From NCBI GenBank assembly GCA_035545735.1, contig DASZXS010000019.1, positions 119,711-183,710 of the forward strand: a stretch of 64,000 bases of DNA, given 5' to 3'. Numbering within the stretch: the stretch's first letter is position 1; every line of letters starts with the position of its first letter. The DNA is from JAJYKC01 sp035545735. GTDB taxonomy: Bacteria; Acidobacteriota; Terriglobia; Bryobacterales; Bryobacteraceae. The position numbers and the translations under genes were made by a program. Below, in pieces: positions 17,848 through 30,109 of this stretch. The notes under the pieces were generated by a model. The model had not been told where the DNA came from and searched no databases. It saw nothing but the letters and a program-made list of their open reading frames with translations.

Positions 17848-18863
17848 GCACTCCAGCCTCGCAAGGCTTTCGAATGCCCGCCGAGTGGGCGGCCCACGAG
17901 GCTACCTGGCTCGCCTGGCCGCACGAGGCATCCGACTGGCCTGGAAAATTCGCGCCCGTGCCCTGGGTTTACGGCGAGGTGGTCCGCCATCTTTCGCGCG
18001 TCGAAAAAGTCCGCATTCTGGTCGAAGACGACGATGCCAGGCACGCCGCTCAGCGCGTCCTCGCCAAGGCTGGAGCCGACCTGAATGCGGTCGAGTTCTT
18101 CATCCGCCGCACCAACCGGAGCTGGACTCGCGATTACTGCCCCATCTTCGTTACCGATGGCCAGGGCGGCCTCGCCATGACCAACTGGATCTTCAATGGC
18201 TGGGCCAAATACGAGAATTCCGCGCTCGATAACGCCGTACCCGCCTGGCTCTCCGAAAAGCTATCGATAGCTCAGTTCGAAACGGGCGTCGTGCTCGAAG
18301 GCGGCAGCATCGACGTGAACGGCGCGGGAGCGTTGCTCACCACCGAAGAATGTCTGCTCAGCCCCATCCAGGAAAGGAATCCCGGCAAATCGCGCGATGA
18401 CCTGCAGGGGATCTTTGCGGATTATCTCGGCGTCCGCCGCGTCATCTGGCTGAATCGGGGCATCGCCGGCGACGATACGCACGGCCATGTGGACGACCTC
18501 GCCCGTTTCACCAGCGTAGACACAATCGTCACGGTCTCGGAAGAAGATCCGGCGGACTCCAATCATGATCCGCTCCAGGAAAACATCGGCATTCTCCGCT
18601 GCACCGATTTCCGCATCGTCACTCTGCCGATGCCGCGCCCCGTTCTCTTCGATGGCCAGCGCTTGCCGGCGAGCTACGCGAACTTTTACATCGCCAATAA
18701 AATCGTGCTGGTGCCTGTCTTCAACGACCCCAAGGACCGCATCGCGCTCAATATCCTTGCGGACTTGTTCCCCGGCCGTGAGATCGTGGGAATCTACTGC
18801 GGCGACCTCGTCCTCGGACTGGGCACGCTCCATTGCATGACGCAGCAGCAGCCTCAACGGTAA
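17844..18863 (+). CDS. aguA: Agmatine deiminase
   Basis: A 339-aa enzyme of the peptidylarginine-deiminase superfamily that hydrolyses agmatine to N-carbamoylputrescine. Visible catalytic features are TRDYCP (95-100), LEGGSID (151-157), the histidine region DTHGHVDD (211-218) and the nucleophile Cys331 in GLGTLHCMTQQ at the C-terminus. Length is normal for the family. It overlaps aguB by 4 bp, implying translational coupling. The 3' end overlaps the convergent histidine phosphatase gene by 10 bp. Confidence 0.95.
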   Translation: MSTPASQGFRMPAEWAAHEATWLAWPHEASDWPGKFAPVPWVYGEVVRHLSRVEKVRILVEDDDARHAAQRVLAKAGADLNAVEFFIRRTNRSWTRDYCPIFVTDGQGGLAMTNWIFNGWAKYENSALDNAVPAWLSEKLSIAQFETGVVLEGGSIDVNGAGALLTTEECLLSPIQERNPGKSRDDLQGIFADYLGVRRVIWLNRGIAGDDTHGHVDDLARFTSVDTIVTVSEEDPADSNHDPLQENIGILRCTDFRIVTLPMPRPVLFDGQRLPASYANFYIANKIVLVPVFNDPKDRIALNILADLFPGREIVGIYCGDLVLGLGTLHCMTQQQPQR

Positions 18864-19576
18864 GTCAATAAACGCCGTTCCGTGATGTGCGGATGAGCGT
18901 TGAAGCTCGCGAGCGAGAACCGTCCGCCGCTAAAGAGGAATTCCGAGTAGCCGGAGTTTCTCGCAATCCAACTCAGTTCCAGCGTCTTGATCGCTCCGAG
19001 TTCCAGCGCCTCGGCGGCTACGGCCGACATCGGCCCCGCCGAAGTGAACACCGCGACGCTGGCATGCCGGCCCGCTTCGCCGCGCACCCGGGCCAGGCCG
19101 CGCCCCACCCGCGCGCAAAATTCCGCCCACGGCTCCACTCCGCTCGCTTCCAGTTCGCCCTTCACCCAGGAGAGAGTCACCCGTTGAAAAAGCCGTTCAA
19201 ACGCCCGCATTTTCTCCGCCGGAGCTTCCGCCCGGCGGAACGTCTCGTCCATTTCGCGCACTTCCGCGTCGCGCTCGCGCAGCGCGGGCACCGCGGCGCG
19301 CATGAGCTCGAATGCCTGATATTCGCCGAATTCCGGAATTTCAATCGGGTCCGGCCAGTGAATTCCCTTCTTCCGAAACACCTCCCCCACGATGGCGCCG
19401 GTCTGGCCGTGTCTCTTGGCCGGGCCATGCACCACGACGTCAAACCGCGTTCCCGTCATGGAACTCCAGTACTCCCCCAGCCGCTCCGACTGCAACATCC
19501 CGATTTCTGAAAGTTGGTCGTAGTCTTCCGCTAAAAAACTCGCCTGACCGTGGCGAACGAGAGTTAGATGGCTCAT
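18854..19576 (-). CDS. Histidine phosphatase family protein (phosphoglycerate-mutase-like)
   Basis: A 240-aa protein beginning with the family signature LVRHGQ, where His9 would be the phospho-accepting residue. The usual second active-site S-H-G is replaced by TSAGP near residue 180, a change seen in part of the superfamily that may alter or reduce activity. No signal peptide is present. It is convergent with aguA (10-bp overlap). The substrate cannot be assigned. Confidence 0.85.
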   Translation of the reverse strand: MSHLTLVRHGQASFLAEDYDQLSEIGMLQSERLGEYWSSMTGTRFDVVVHGPAKRHGQTGAIVGEVFRKKGIHWPDPIEIPEFGEYQAFELMRAAVPALRERDAEVREMDETFRRAEAPAEKMRAFERLFQRVTLSWVKGELEASGVEPWAEFCARVGRGLARVRGEAGRHASVAVFTSAGPMSAVAAEALELGAIKTLELSWIARNSGYSEFLFSGGRFSLASFNAHPHITERRLLTYR

Positions 19577-19670
19577 TCGATTAAGAAATATGCCGCTAGA
19601 ATACCACTGGCCCTCGCGGCGTCCCTCCCGGCCTGCGAAAGCGCCCCCAAAGTCCCATTACGCCTGGGGC

Positions 19671-19699
19671 TTGGACGTCTCGCCGCGTGTTTTTATACT
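19671..19699 (+). promoter_or_regulatory. Strong sigma70-type promoter in an intergenic gap
   Basis: TTGGAC (19671-19676) and TATACT (19694-19699) are separated by exactly 17 bp on the plus strand. No plus-strand gene follows; the transcript would run into a terminator hairpin about 100 nt later. Confidence 0.55.
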
Positions 19700-19705
19700 G
19701 GGATC

Positions 19706-19808
19706 GTTCGATAGCGGGCCGGAGGACGCCGTGCGGCAAATGGCGGCCCGCTCGTTACCTTCCGCAAATTTGGGTGGGGATTCGCGCCGGGCGGAATCCC
19801 CGTTTTTC
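19706..19808 (+). ncRNA. Candidate small RNA of about 100 nt
   Basis: This lies wholly in the 235-bp gap between the histidine phosphatase and GH15 genes, both on the minus strand. A well-spaced promoter (19671-19699) predicts a start near 19706. The transcript would fold an 8-bp stem, AGCGGGCC (19713-19720) with GGCCCGCT (19745-19752), enclosing a GGAGGA-containing loop, and end in an intrinsic terminator: GGGGATTC (19776-19783) paired with GAATCCCC (19794-19801), then GTTTTTCTTC. The CCTTCC at 19760-19765 region could pair with GGAGG in the loop. No open reading frame of note is inside. I do not recognise it as 4.5S, 6S, tmRNA or RNase P RNA. Class is unknown. Confidence 0.5.
19776..19808 (+). 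terminator. Intrinsic terminator of the candidate small RNA
   Basis: Perfect 8-bp stem GGGGATTC/GAATCCCC with a 10-base loop, followed on the plus strand by GTTTTTCTTC. The minus-strand side has no T-run, so it points to a plus-strand transcript. Confidence 0.65.
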
Positions 19809-19811
19809 TTC

Positions 19812-21659
19812 TCACCGCATCGCACTCGCCCTGCCGGCCTCTCCCAATGCCAGATCGAGATTGTACGCCGCGCTGATGAGCGCAAGGTGCGTCAGCGCCT
19901 GCGGGAAATTACCCAGCGCTTCGCCGCCCGGGCCGGTCTGCTCGGAAAACAGTCCAAGGTGGTTCGCATTCCCCAGCATCTGTTCAAAGAGCATCCGCGC
20001 CTGCTCCAGATATTCCGGATTCACCCGTCCCGCGCGCGTCAGCGCTTCCACCAGAAAGAACGAGCACATGTTGAACGTGCCCTCCTGGCCTCGCAGTCCA
20101 TCGGGCGCCTCCTCTTCGTTATACCGGTAGACCAGTCCGCCGGACACCAATCCGCCTTCCTCCCTCGGCGTGTCGATCGCGTGCAACGTGCGGATCATTC
20201 TCGGATCCACCGGGGACAGGAAGAAGACGAGGGGCATCATCAGCAGCGAGGCATCGAGTGATTCGCTTCCATAGTGCTGAATAAACGCGTTCCGCTCGGT
20301 ACTCCAGCCGTTTTGCTGGATGTCCATGTAGATCTCGTCCCGCACCCTGGTCCAGCGCTCAAAATCGGCCGGGAACGACCGCTTGTTCGCCAGCCGTAAG
20401 GCTCGATCCAGGGCAACCCAGCACATCATGCGCGAGTACACGAACTTCTGCCTCCCGCTCCTCACTTCCCAGATTCCTTCGTCCGGTTGATCCCAGTTTT
20501 CGCAAACCCAGTTCGTCATTCGCCGCAGGTATTGCCAGAACTCAAACGAGATCGGGTTCACGTGCTTGTTGTAGAGATAGACCGAATCCATCAACTCGCC
20601 GTAGATATCCAGTTGAAGCTGATGGGCCGCTCCGTTTCCGATCCGAACCGGCGCCGAACCCCGGTAGCCATCCAGGTGCACGGCCACTTCCTCGGCCAAC
20701 TCGTGGCCGCCGTCTATTCGATAGAGCACTTGCAGCGATCCGTCGGGCTCCAGTTCGCGGCAGCGCGCTTGCAGCCAGCCCATGAAGCTGCTCGCTTCCT
20801 GGGTGAACCCGATCCGCATCAATGCATAGACCGTAAATGCCGCGTCGCGAATCCAGGTGAAACGGTAATCCCAATTCCTCTCGCCTCCCACGACCTCCGG
20901 CAGGCTGCAAGTGGGCGCCGCGACAATCGCCCCGGTGGGTTCAAACACGAGCAGCTTGAGCATCAGTGCCGAGCGATGCACGATCTCGCGCCAGCGTCCC
21001 CGGTACGTACTCTTCTCAATCCAACTTCGCCAGTAGTTCGCCGCCTCGTCGAACAGCGCCTTCGACGTCTCTTCGGAAAAGGCCTCCGGCTTGGCGTCGC
21101 GGGAAACCGACGACGTCATCAGGAAGCTGCAGGATTCTCCCGTATCCAGCGCAACTTCTCCCACCGCCGCCCCGTCCAGGGACACAAGGGGACAGTGGGC
21201 GGCCAGCGTAACGGTCAGTCCCGGAGCGTGGAAGCGCGCGCCGTTGGCGTCTAACTCCAAATCGTGAGCGTCTCGCGCATAATTAAAGGCAGGGCGGCAT
21301 TCGACTTCAAAGGTGATCCGGCCTCGAATCGATCGGACATGACGAACCAGACCCCGGTCCTCACCCGCCGGCATGAAATCCACCACTTCTCCCACCGCTC
21401 CCCCGGTGAAGAAGCGCGTAACCAGGATGTTGGTATCGGCCCAGTAGAACTGTTTTGTCTTCACGATCGTTTCCGGCTTGGGCGAAATCCGAAACCATCC
21501 GCCCTTATTTTCGTCCAGGATCGCCGCAAACACGCTCGGAGAATCGAACTGCGGGAGGCACAGCCAGTCCAGCGAGCCGTTGGTTCCAACCAGCGCCGCG
21601 GTGCGCATGTTTCCGATGACGCCGTAGTTCTCGATGGGCAGGCAGGCCATTGTCCGCAT
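19812..21659 (-). CDS. GH15 glucoamylase/trehalase-type glycoside hydrolase
   Basis: A 615-aa protein of glycoside hydrolase family 15. The N-terminal beta-sandwich begins IENYGVIGNMRTAALVGTNG, and the catalytic (alpha/alpha)6 barrel carries NWDYRFTWIRDAAFT (about 273-287), the acid region DEGIWEVR (about 415) and the base region QEGTFNMCSF (about 530). Both catalytic glutamates seem present. Family members hydrolyse terminal alpha-glucosidic bonds of maltodextrins, and some actinobacterial homologues are trehalases. The second possibility is attractive because the gene diverges, 67 bp apart, from a trehalose synthase-maltokinase fusion. There is no signal peptide. The start ATG has AGG close upstream; a second Met four residues on is possible. 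Confidence 0.9.
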   Translation of the reverse strand: MRTMACLPIENYGVIGNMRTAALVGTNGSLDWLCLPQFDSPSVFAAILDENKGGWFRISPKPETIVKTKQFYWADTNILVTRFFTGGAVGEVVDFMPAGEDRGLVRHVRSIRGRITFEVECRPAFNYARDAHDLELDANGARFHAPGLTVTLAAHCPLVSLDGAAVGEVALDTGESCSFLMTSSVSRDAKPEAFSEETSKALFDEAANYWRSWIEKSTYRGRWREIVHRSALMLKLLVFEPTGAIVAAPTCSLPEVVGGERNWDYRFTWIRDAAFTVYALMRIGFTQEASSFMGWLQARCRELEPDGSLQVLYRIDGGHELAEEVAVHLDGYRGSAPVRIGNGAAHQLQLDIYGELMDSVYLYNKHVNPISFEFWQYLRRMTNWVCENWDQPDEGIWEVRSGRQKFVYSRMMCWVALDRALRLANKRSFPADFERWTRVRDEIYMDIQQNGWSTERNAFIQHYGSESLDASLLMMPLVFFLSPVDPRMIRTLHAIDTPREEGGLVSGGLVYRYNEEEAPDGLRGQEGTFNMCSFFLVEALTRAGRVNPEYLEQARMLFEQMLGNANHLGLFSEQTGPGGEALGNFPQALTHLALISAAYNLDLALGEAGRASAMR

Positions 21660-21726
21660 CGTACCTCAGCCGCCCCCGCCCGCTCGCCAGCCGCCACTTT
21701 CCATTTCTTTTGCCCAAGCCTCGCTC

Positions 21727-25059
<3,333 letters not shown>

Positions 25060-26086
25060 TGGTTTGCCCGGTCTCAGCGCGCCGCTTCCGCCGCGGCGGC
25101 GCGGTGGATTTGCGCACGATCAGGTTCGTCCCGATGACTACTTCCGAGCCGCCTTCGCGCCCGAAGTCCATGTTCAACAGGAGGCAGTCCAACGCACGCT
25201 CGGCGATCTCCGCCCGCGAAAGGCGCACCGTCGTCAGCGGAGGCTCCGTGAACTCCGCCAGATCGATGTCGTCGAATCCAACCACCGAAATATCGTCGGG
25301 GACCTGCAGCCCCATGTTGCGGATGCCGCGCAAGGCTCCGATCGCGGTCAGGTCGTTGGAGGCGAGCACCGCCGTCGGCGGCGAATCCAGTTGCAGAAGC
25401 CTCTGCATGGCGGCGAGGCCTCCGTCGATGCGATGGTTGCCCTGCTCCACCAGCCGTGCGTCCTCAAAGATTCCAAAACCGCCCAGGCATTCGATAAACG
25501 CGTCATGCCTGGTGCGCGCCGACTTGAGCTCGAATGGTCCGCTCAAAAACCCGATCCGGCGGTGTCCCAGCTCCAATAAATGCCGCACCGCCAGGTTGAT
25601 TCCACCCACATAGTCGATGCGGAGATTCGAGATGCGCCGCGACGGCGCCGCGACATCCAGAAACACCATGGGCACGTCCCGGTTCGCCATCTCGTCGATC
25701 AGGTTCTGGTCCATCTCCGAGGTCATGATGCCCACTCCGTCCACCTTGCGCTCAATCATTCGCCGCACCGCGGTCGCGGTCCGCGAAGGATCGTAATTCG
25801 TGGACGCGATGATGGTGTCGTACCCGCGGCGGGACGCCGATTCCTCGAAACCTCGGACCATTTCCGGAAAAAATGGGTTCGTGATATCGGAAACGATCAG
25901 TCCAACGATGTGGCTCCGTCCCGACGCGAGGGATCGCGCGTGAGTGTTCGGGTAATATTTCAGTTCCCGGATCGCCTGCCACACGCGCGCCGCGGTCTCC
26001 GGGCTGACCCGGGGATTATTATGCAGCGTCCGGGAGACGGTGGCGATCGATACGTTGGCGAGCTTTGCCACCTCGTGGATGCTCAT

Positions 26087-26468
26087 ACGTGTGCCCTGAC
26101 GGAGTGAGGCATCGATCTTGAAAACCTTTTCACTCCATACTAGCAATAGCACTGTGAGCGCTGATCGCGCACAAGAGAAATCCTTCGCCCGGGCCGGTCC
26201 ACAGGCTGGGATCGGCGCCTTTGGAACGCGCTTTTTCGGACCTGCAAGCGATTCCAGCGAATGACTTTAGATGGCATTTATTTCTGCCAAATCTGTGTAT
26301 TCCCGGGTTTTCCGCGATTTCTAACTGCGGCGCCGGCCCAGAAAAAAACGCTTGACAGTGCCCGAAATTCCGTGCATGATCTTCCAAAGGTAAGCGTTTG
26401 CATTTGGTAGGGTCAAGTTCACCGTTTTCATTACGTCGGGCGTTTTGATCTAACTCCTGGGGGGGTCT
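26087..26468. promoter_or_regulatory. Divergent control region between the LacI regulator and the TonB-dependent receptor
   Basis: This 382-bp gap contains no gene. The receptor promoter and paired operators are at 26346-26399. A run of seven G at 26459-26465 precedes the receptor ATG and may act as the ribosome site. Nothing definite was found at 26087-26340. Confidence 0.5.
26346..26399 (+). promoter_or_regulatory. Receptor promoter flanked by two LacI-type operator cores
   Basis: The promoter is TTGACA (26352-26357), 17-bp spacer, CATGAT (26375-26380). An 8-bp core AAACGCTT (26346-26353) overlaps the -35, and its exact inverse AAGCGTTT (26392-26399), within GTAAGCGTTTGC, lies just after the expected start. 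Centres are 46 bp apart. Such cores resemble the sites of LacI/GalR proteins, and a LacI gene lies immediately upstream. Confidence 0.6.
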
Positions 26469-29400
26469 ATGTTTCGATCTATCTGTCTGCGAGCTCTGCT
26501 GCTCGCTGTTTGCGTTTCCATTCTTCCCGTCGCGGTTTTTGCTCAGCGCGACCTGGGAGCCATCACCGGGACCATCACCGATCCGACCGGAGCCGCCGTT
26601 CCCAACGCCCGTGTCGTCATCACCGAAAATGCCACCGGCCTGGTCTATGAGGTTCAGAGCGATCAATCCGGCACGTATTTGCGGCCGCTGTTGAAGGCCG
26701 GCGTTTACACCGTGAGGGTGGAGGCGGCTGGCTTCCGTAAAGCGGAGCAGCAGGGCGTCATTGTAAACCCCGGCGAGCGCTCCGGGGCGAACATCGCGCT
26801 CCAGATCGGCGACGCCACACAGACCGTGGATGTGACCGCCGCTGCGCCCCTTCTTCAAACGGAAAGCCCGGTGCAGGGTGCCAACCTGAACTCCGCCCAG
26901 GTGACCCAGTTGCCCCTCGGTGGACAGCGCCAGTTCACGTTCCTTGCCCGTCTATCCCCGGGCGTTCTCCCCGCTGAGCCGGGCGCGCGCGATTCTCTCG
27001 GGGGCGGCTTCTCCGCCAACGGCGTTCGCTCCACCGGCGAGAACAACTTCCTCCTCAACGGCGTCGACAATAACGTCAACGTCATCGACTTCATCAATCA
27101 GACGTCCTTCGTGATCGGCCCCTCCGTGGAGGCGATCGGCGAGATGCAGATTCTCACCAATGGCTACAACGCCGAATACGGCCGCGCCGCGGGCGGCGTC
27201 GTCGATGTCAACCTCAAGTCCGGCACCAATGAGATACACGGCGTCCTTTTTGAGATTCTCCAGAATGATCAACTCAATGCCAACCGCTGGGAGAACAACG
27301 TAGCCGGGGTTCCGCGCGATCCTTTCAAGCAGAATCAGTTCGGTGGGGCCGCCGGCGGACCGATCATCAAGAATAAACTGTTCATCTTTGGCGACTACCA
27401 GGGCACCCGCATCGCCACCAGCGGCGGCACCATTCAGAACCTCGGCTATGGCGGTTTCTACACCATTCCGACTCCGCAGATGATTAAGGGCGATTTTTCG
27501 GGCCTGCTCGGCTCCGGCATCGGCTCCGCCGGCGGCCAAACGATCCTGCAGAATGAGATCTTCGATCCGGCTAGTACGACTTGCGTCAGCGGTTGCGGCG
27601 GCAGCAATCCCGTCTACACCAGGATGCCCTTCCCCGGCAATGTCATCCCGCAGAACCGGCTCGACCCCGCCGCGATGAAAATTGCCAGCCTCTATCCCGC
27701 GCCCAATCAGCCATTCGCCACCGGCAACGTGCCGCAGAACGATTACTACACCACGACGCCCGGCAAGTTGGTCACCGATCAGGGAGATGGCCGAGTCGAT
27801 TACCGGCTGGACGATAAGAACAGCATTTTTGGCAGCCTGAGCTGGTCGAACACTTCCAAGAGCAGCGTTCCCCCGTTCCAGGGCGCGCTCGACGGAGGCA
27901 ACTTCTACGGCAGCAGCGAAGAGGACCTGGGGCGCAACGCTCAATTGGGTTATACCCGCATCTGGTCGCCGACGATCATTTCGGAGACCCGCATCGGCTT
28001 CAGCCGCCTCGTCACGGCCCGCACACAGGCCAACGCCAACACCGACGTGTACTCCGAGGTCGGCATCGGCGGCTACAATCCCACCACCACCCTCAACGGT
28101 GGCTTGCCGCAATTCGGACTCGGTCGCTACAGCCAGGTGGGCGCCAACGATTGGCTGCCGACCAAGGAATATTCCAACGTCTGGGATTTCATCCAGAACG
28201 TCGCGATCACGAAGGGAAACCATGCCCTCAAGTTTGGCGTGGAAGTAAAGCCCATCCGGTTCCCGTTCTTCCAGGTGCCCTTCCCGCACGGCGAAATGAA
28301 CTTCGCCCGCACGGAGACCGCCTATCCCTCGAATGACAAGAACACGTCCGGGAAGAACGGAACGTTCAGCGCCGATACAGGCGATGAGATGGCCTCCTTC
28401 ATGCTTGGTGCCATCAACAACGGCCAGATCTCCACATCGAACTTCATCTCCTCGACGCGCCAGGCTTATGCCTTCTACGGTCAGGACGATTGGAAAGTTA
28501 CCCCGAAGTTAACCATCAACATCGGGCTGCGATATGATCTCTGGTCGCCCATCGGCGAGCAGTTCGCACGCCAGTCGAATTTCGACTACAACACGCTGAC
28601 GCTTCAAATCCCCAAGGGACCCAATCAGGATGCCGCCTTGCCGCCCAACTTCAATACGCCGTACACAGCCAACGGCATCACCTTCCCGGCTCTCTTTCCG
28701 AACGTGAAAGTGTCGCGAGGGCAAGTAGATCAATATTTGATCCCGTGGGACAAGCACGACTTCGGACCGCGTATTGGCTTTGCCTACAACGTCATGGATA
28801 AAACGGTGATCCGCGCCGCTTACGGCATCTTCTATGGCGGCGAGGAAAACCAGGGTGGAAACCCCAACCGCGGCGAATCGGCGCCCTTCAATTCGTCGCC
28901 GCAGTTGAACCGGCCGGCGGGTGTCAGCAGCTTCGAGCCGGATCCATTCTTCGCCAATGGCAACGCCACCGGCGGCATCAGCATCGGCTATCCGCTCGAC
29001 GTTTTCACCACGACCCCCGTTTCATCGCTGCAGTTCCGCGAAGTCTCCGACAATTTTCGCAATCCGATGGTCCAGAAATGGAACATCACCGTGCAGCGCG
29101 AACTGCCCGGCCAGATGGCCCTCGAAGTCGGATATCAGGCCAATCACTCATCGCACGGGCTGCTGCAGCCGGACTTCAACGCCTGTCCGAACTATCCAAC
29201 CACCAGTTCCGCCATTACGTGCGAGAGCCTGCGCCCGGTCCCATATATCGGCGGCATCTCCGGTACCGCAACGTTCGGATACGGAAACTACAACGCTATG
29301 ACTGGAAAGCTGGAAAAGAGGTTTTCGCACGGGATTCAATTCATCACCGCGTACACCTATGGGCACGCGCTCGCCAATAGCGGAACCACTCTCAGCGGCT

Positions 29401-30017
29401 CCAACGGGCTCTACACCCGGGACCTCACAAATTACGGCACATCCTATACCAGTGCTTCCTGGGACATCCGTCATAACTTCACCACCGGCTTCACCTATGA
29501 CGTCCCCTTTGGTAAGGGCAAGCAGTATGGCGGCAATATGAATCGAATCGCCGATTTCCTGGTTGGTAACTGGCACATGAACGGTATCTTGACCTTCCAC
29601 ACCGGTCAGCCGTACACGCTGCGCGCCAACGGCTGCCAGGGAGTCTTTCCCGGTGGCTGCTCTCCGGATATTGCTGCCGGAGCCGACGCGGACGCTGCTC
29701 CCTCGGGAGGGCGCAACCCGAGTCAGTGGTTCAACACCGCCAACATCCTGCCGCCGTCTCCGCTCTCACAGGGAAACTTGGGAATGCAAACCAACAATGC
29801 GCCCGCTACACGGTCGGTCGATTTTTCCATCTTTAAGGATTTCGCGTTTACCGAGCGCTTCAAGCTTCAATTCCGCGCGGAGAGCTTCAACATCGCGAAC
29901 ACTCCCCAGTTCAGCACCCCGGACAACACGCTGGGCGACTCGAACTTCGGCAAAGTGACCGGAACCCAAACCGGCAGCGAACGCCACGTGCAGTTCGCCT
30001 TGCGCCTGCAATTTTAG
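26469..30017 (+). CDS. TonB-dependent receptor, Oar-like, with carboxypeptidase-regulatory-like N-terminus
   Basis: A 1182-aa outer-membrane protein. The signal peptide ends near residue 25 (VAVFAQ). Residues 27-115 form a carboxypeptidase regulatory-like beta-sandwich (ITGTITDPTGAAVPNARVVI). The plug follows (about 125-245; FSANGVRSTGENNFLLNGVDNN, NGYNAEYGRAAGGVVDV), then a long beta-barrel ending in LRLQF with the C-terminal Phe expected for BAM-dependent insertion. Acidobacteria carry many such receptors, thought to import or bind oligosaccharides or peptides; the substrate here is unknown. The divergent LacI gene and its operator-like sites suggest sugar-responsive control. A strong terminator follows at 30029-30070. 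Confidence 0.93.
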   Translation: MFRSICLRALLLAVCVSILPVAVFAQRDLGAITGTITDPTGAAVPNARVVITENATGLVYEVQSDQSGTYLRPLLKAGVYTVRVEAAGFRKAEQQGVIVNPGERSGANIALQIGDATQTVDVTAAAPLLQTESPVQGANLNSAQVTQLPLGGQRQFTFLARLSPGVLPAEPGARDSLGGGFSANGVRSTGENNFLLNGVDNNVNVIDFINQTSFVIGPSVEAIGEMQILTNGYNAEYGRAAGGVVDVNLKSGTNEIHGVLFEILQNDQLNANRWENNVAGVPRDPFKQNQFGGAAGGPIIKNKLFIFGDYQGTRIATSGGTIQNLGYGGFYTIPTPQMIKGDFSGLLGSGIGSAGGQTILQNEIFDPASTTCVSGCGGSNPVYTRMPFPGNVIPQNRLDPAAMKIASLYPAPNQPFATGNVPQNDYYTTTPGKLVTDQGDGRVDYRLDDKNSIFGSLSWSNTSKSSVPPFQGALDGGNFYGSSEEDLGRNAQLGYTRIWSPTIISETRIGFSRLVTARTQANANTDVYSEVGIGGYNPTTTLNGGLPQFGLGRYSQVGANDWLPTKEYSNVWDFIQNVAITKGNHALKFGVEVKPIRFPFFQVPFPHGEMNFARTETAYPSNDKNTSGKNGTFSADTGDEMASFMLGAINNGQISTSNFISSTRQAYAFYGQDDWKVTPKLTINIGLRYDLWSPIGEQFARQSNFDYNTLTLQIPKGPNQDAALPPNFNTPYTANGITFPALFPNVKVSRGQVDQYLIPWDKHDFGPRIGFAYNVMDKTVIRAAYGIFYGGEENQGGNPNRGESAPFNSSPQLNRPAGVSSFEPDPFFANGNATGGISIGYPLDVFTTTPVSSLQFREVSDNFRNPMVQKWNITVQRELPGQMALEVGYQANHSSHGLLQPDFNACPNYPTTSSAITCESLRPVPYIGGISGTATFGYGNYNAMTGKLEKRFSHGIQFITAYTYGHALANSGTTLSGSNGLYTRDLTNYGTSYTSASWDIRHNFTTGFTYDVPFGKGKQYGGNMNRIADFLVGNWHMNGILTFHTGQPYTLRANGCQGVFPGGCSPDIAAGADADAAPSGGRNPSQWFNTANILPPSPLSQGNLGMQTNNAPATRSVDFSIFKDFAFTERFKLQFRAESFNIANTPQFSTPDNTLGDSNFGKVTGTQTGSERHVQFALRLQF

Positions 30018-30028
30018 CTCTGCCTGCC

Positions 30029-30070
30029 CGCCGGACGGGGAATTCCTCCCTTCGTCCGGCGGATTTTTTA
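30029..30070 (+). terminator. Intrinsic terminator of the TonB-dependent receptor gene
   Basis: CCGCCGGACG (30029-30038) pairs perfectly with CGTCCGGCGG (30054-30063), loop of 15 bases, followed by ATTTTTT. It begins 12 bp after the receptor stop codon. Confidence 0.9.
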
Positions 30071-30109
30071 CCGTCGATAGCTTCTGGCGGCGCGAGGTAC
30101 GGGTGCCGC

